Shown here one piece after another: positions 5,936 to 6,561 of a stretch of DNA of 6,561 bases (positions are counted from its first letter, which is position 1; the number at the start of each line of letters is the position of its first letter). The DNA is from Alphaproteobacteria bacterium (GTDB taxonomy: Bacteria > Pseudomonadota > Alphaproteobacteria > Micropepsales > Micropepsaceae), in assembly GCA_015654715.1 (NCBI GenBank), contig JAATGK010000221.1:1-6561 (forward strand), written 5' to 3'. The notes beneath the pieces are model-generated. The model saw nothing but the letters and a program-made list of their open reading frames with translations, did not search any database and was not told the DNA's origin. The translations under genes were made by a program, and so were the position numbers.

Positions 5936-6031
5936 CATCAGATAAGGCCTTGTTCTGCCGCACATTTCCGAATCACACTCAACCACAAGGATACATCAGG
6001 TTGTACGGTGGCGGCGAACAAGAGGCTGGTC

Positions 6032-6037
6032 TATATC
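6032..6037 (+). promoter_or_regulatory. Candidate -10 box of the tRNA-Leu gene
   Basis: TATATC matches the -10 consensus at five of six bases and ends 12 bases before the mature tRNA 5' end, leaving a 5' leader of about six nucleotides. No good -35 is found at 16-18 bp; TTGTAC (6001-6006) is 25 bp away. The stretch 5940-6031 shows nothing else I can name. Confidence 0.25.
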
Positions 6038-6049
6038 AGGAAACGGTGC

Positions 6050-6137
6050 GCGGGCGTGGCGAAATGGTAGACGCAACGGACTTAAAATCCGTAGGGCCGA
6101 GAGGCTCGTGCCGGTTCAAGTCCGGCCGCCCGCACCA
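6050..6137 (+). tRNA. tRNA-Leu (anticodon UAA)
   Basis: A complete type II (long variable arm) tRNA. The acceptor stem GCGGGCG (6050-6056) pairs with CGCCCGC (6127-6133), followed by discriminator A and an encoded CCA (6135-6137). The D-arm includes TGGCGAAATGGTAGACGC. The anticodon stem ACGGA/TCCGT (6076-6080, 6088-6092) encloses the loop CTTAAAA with anticodon TAA at 6083-6085, which reads UUA and by wobble UUG. The extra arm lies at 6093-6109. The T-arm is GCCGG-TTCAAGT-CCGGC (6110-6126). The A discriminator and long extra arm fit leucine identity. UUA is a rare codon in high-G+C genomes, so this is the minor leucine acceptor. Confidence 0.98.
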
Positions 6138-6147
6138 TGATTTAAAG

Positions 6148-6167
6148 GGGTTAGCACCACCTGACCC
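6148..6167 (+). terminator. Weak stem-loop after tRNA-Leu
   Basis: GGGTTAG (6148-6154) pairs with CTGACCC (6161-6167), with one G-U pair, around CACCAC, ten bases after the tRNA CCA. No T-tract follows, so termination here is uncertain; it may instead help 3' processing of the tRNA precursor. Confidence 0.3.
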
Positions 6168-6225
6168 GGACTTCATATACAAACCAGCTGTGTGTGTCTC
6201 GGTATTGTCTCAGGCGCCAGAATAC

Positions 6226-6240
6226 GCCCCTGATCGGGGC
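6226..6240. repeat. Small hairpin between tRNA-Leu and the partial gene
   Basis: GCCCC (6226-6230) and GGGGC (6236-6240) flank TGATC. It starts just beyond the stop of the minus-strand partial gene and could act at the end of its mRNA. No T-run accompanies it. The rest of 6138-6246 shows only a short TG repeat near 6188-6197. Confidence 0.3.
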
Positions 6241-6246
6241 CGCCAG

Positions 6247-6561
6247 CTACCGGTCGATTCGGAGCGGCGCGAGACAGGGGCGGTCCCACGGGTTGGCGAG
6301 GAGACCCGCGTCGGGTTGGACGAACACACCTGAGCTGGCCGCTGCCTGGAACAGAAACTGCGGAGCCTCACCGGCCTGCTCCCCGAACCTCCGGACGAGT
6401 TCCGCGCACCGACCCTGATCCGTGGTGACGGTGAGCACCAGCAGATTCGGGATGCCCAAATGGCTGCGGTGAACCTCTCTGGCCAGGACATTCTGGTACG
6501 CCCCCAGCTTCGCGAGGACCGACGTTCCCTGCTTGGTCGCGCGCGCAATTGGCATCGTTCC
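6247..6561 (-). CDS. C-terminus of a replication-relaxation-like protein (partial, cut by window edge)
   Basis: The frame is open from the window's right edge to TAG at 6249-6247, giving 104 visible residues, so the true start lies outside the window; the Met at 6555 is probably internal. The visible part reads GTMPIARAT, then a helix with KLGAYQNVLAREVHRSHLGI, a hydrophobic strand NLLVLTVTT followed by a helix with Arg, FLFQAA, and a Pro/Leu-rich end. From memory this order (GTMPI, HRS-G, VLTVTT, FLF) resembles the C-terminal part of replication-relaxation-family proteins found on plasmids and integrative elements. I assign no precise activity. It ends 109 bp from tRNA-Leu on the opposite strand, a position typical of integrated elements. 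A conserved hypothetical chromosomal protein is the alternative. Confidence 0.55.
   Translation of the reverse strand, partial: GTMPIARATKQGTSVLAKLGAYQNVLAREVHRSHLGIPNLLVLTVTTDQGRCAELVRRFGEQAGEAPQFLFQAAASSGVFVQPDAGLLANPWDRPCLAPLRIDR

Noticed and set aside
5518..6333. Plus-strand open frame spanning the rpsD start, its promoter and tRNA-Leu
   Set aside because: It passes straight through a functional tRNA and a strong divergent promoter, and its sequence changes character along its length.
5155..6543. CTTGGTCGCGCG shared near 5152-5163 and 6535-6546 as a possible att or repeat pair
   Set aside because: Only 12 bp of GC-rich sequence, one copy inside a coding region and not related to the tRNA end; likely chance.
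1..6561. CRISPR array, insertion sequence or complete mobile element
   Set aside because: No regularly spaced repeats, transposase or integrase frame, or terminal repeats with target duplications were seen in the window.

Overview
The window looks like chromosomal DNA of a high-G+C alphaproteobacterium. The clearest sign is the gene order purL - bolA-family - CGFS monothiol glutaredoxin, which I recall as typical of Rhizobiales and related alphaproteobacteria. A stand-alone rpsD away from the alpha operon and C/G-ending codons agree with this. I cannot name a genus from the sequence alone.

Layout. Positions 6-2219 (+) hold a complete purL (purine synthesis, step 4). Positions 2220-2395 hold no gene but three consecutive stem-loops, one with 24-bp arms. 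Positions 2396-2632 (+) are a BolA/IbaG-family gene and 2706-3032 (+) a CGFS glutaredoxin; their products are expected to bind each other around a [2Fe-2S] cluster. A candidate promoter overlapping the bolA stop, followed by a 17-bp palindrome, lies between them. Positions 3033-3271 are structured, essentially non-coding DNA with inverted repeats, a 12-bp tandem repeat and one doubtful 34-codon ORF. Positions 3272-4504 (+) encode a FucP-like MFS permease, which converges on a glutathione S-transferase-family gene (4501-5136, -) so tightly that their stop codons overlap. A textbook terminator (5205-5237) closes rpsD (5263-5877, -), which has a near-consensus promoter at 5908-5935. Diverging from rpsD is a type II tRNA-Leu(UAA) at 6050-6137 (+). 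Beyond its 3' end, the window edge cuts a minus-strand gene whose visible C-terminus resembles replication-relaxation-family proteins of plasmids and integrated elements.

How it fits together. Most of the window is housekeeping: purine synthesis, Fe-S/iron handling, translation, a transporter and a GST. The segment right of 6137 may be the start of an accessory region, since tRNA 3' ends are common integration sites, but no integrase, second att copy or element end is visible here. I found no CRISPR array, IS element or complete undescribed system. The parts most worth a second look are the structured intergenic regions (2220-2364, 2629-2690, 3049-3251) and the tRNA-Leu boundary.
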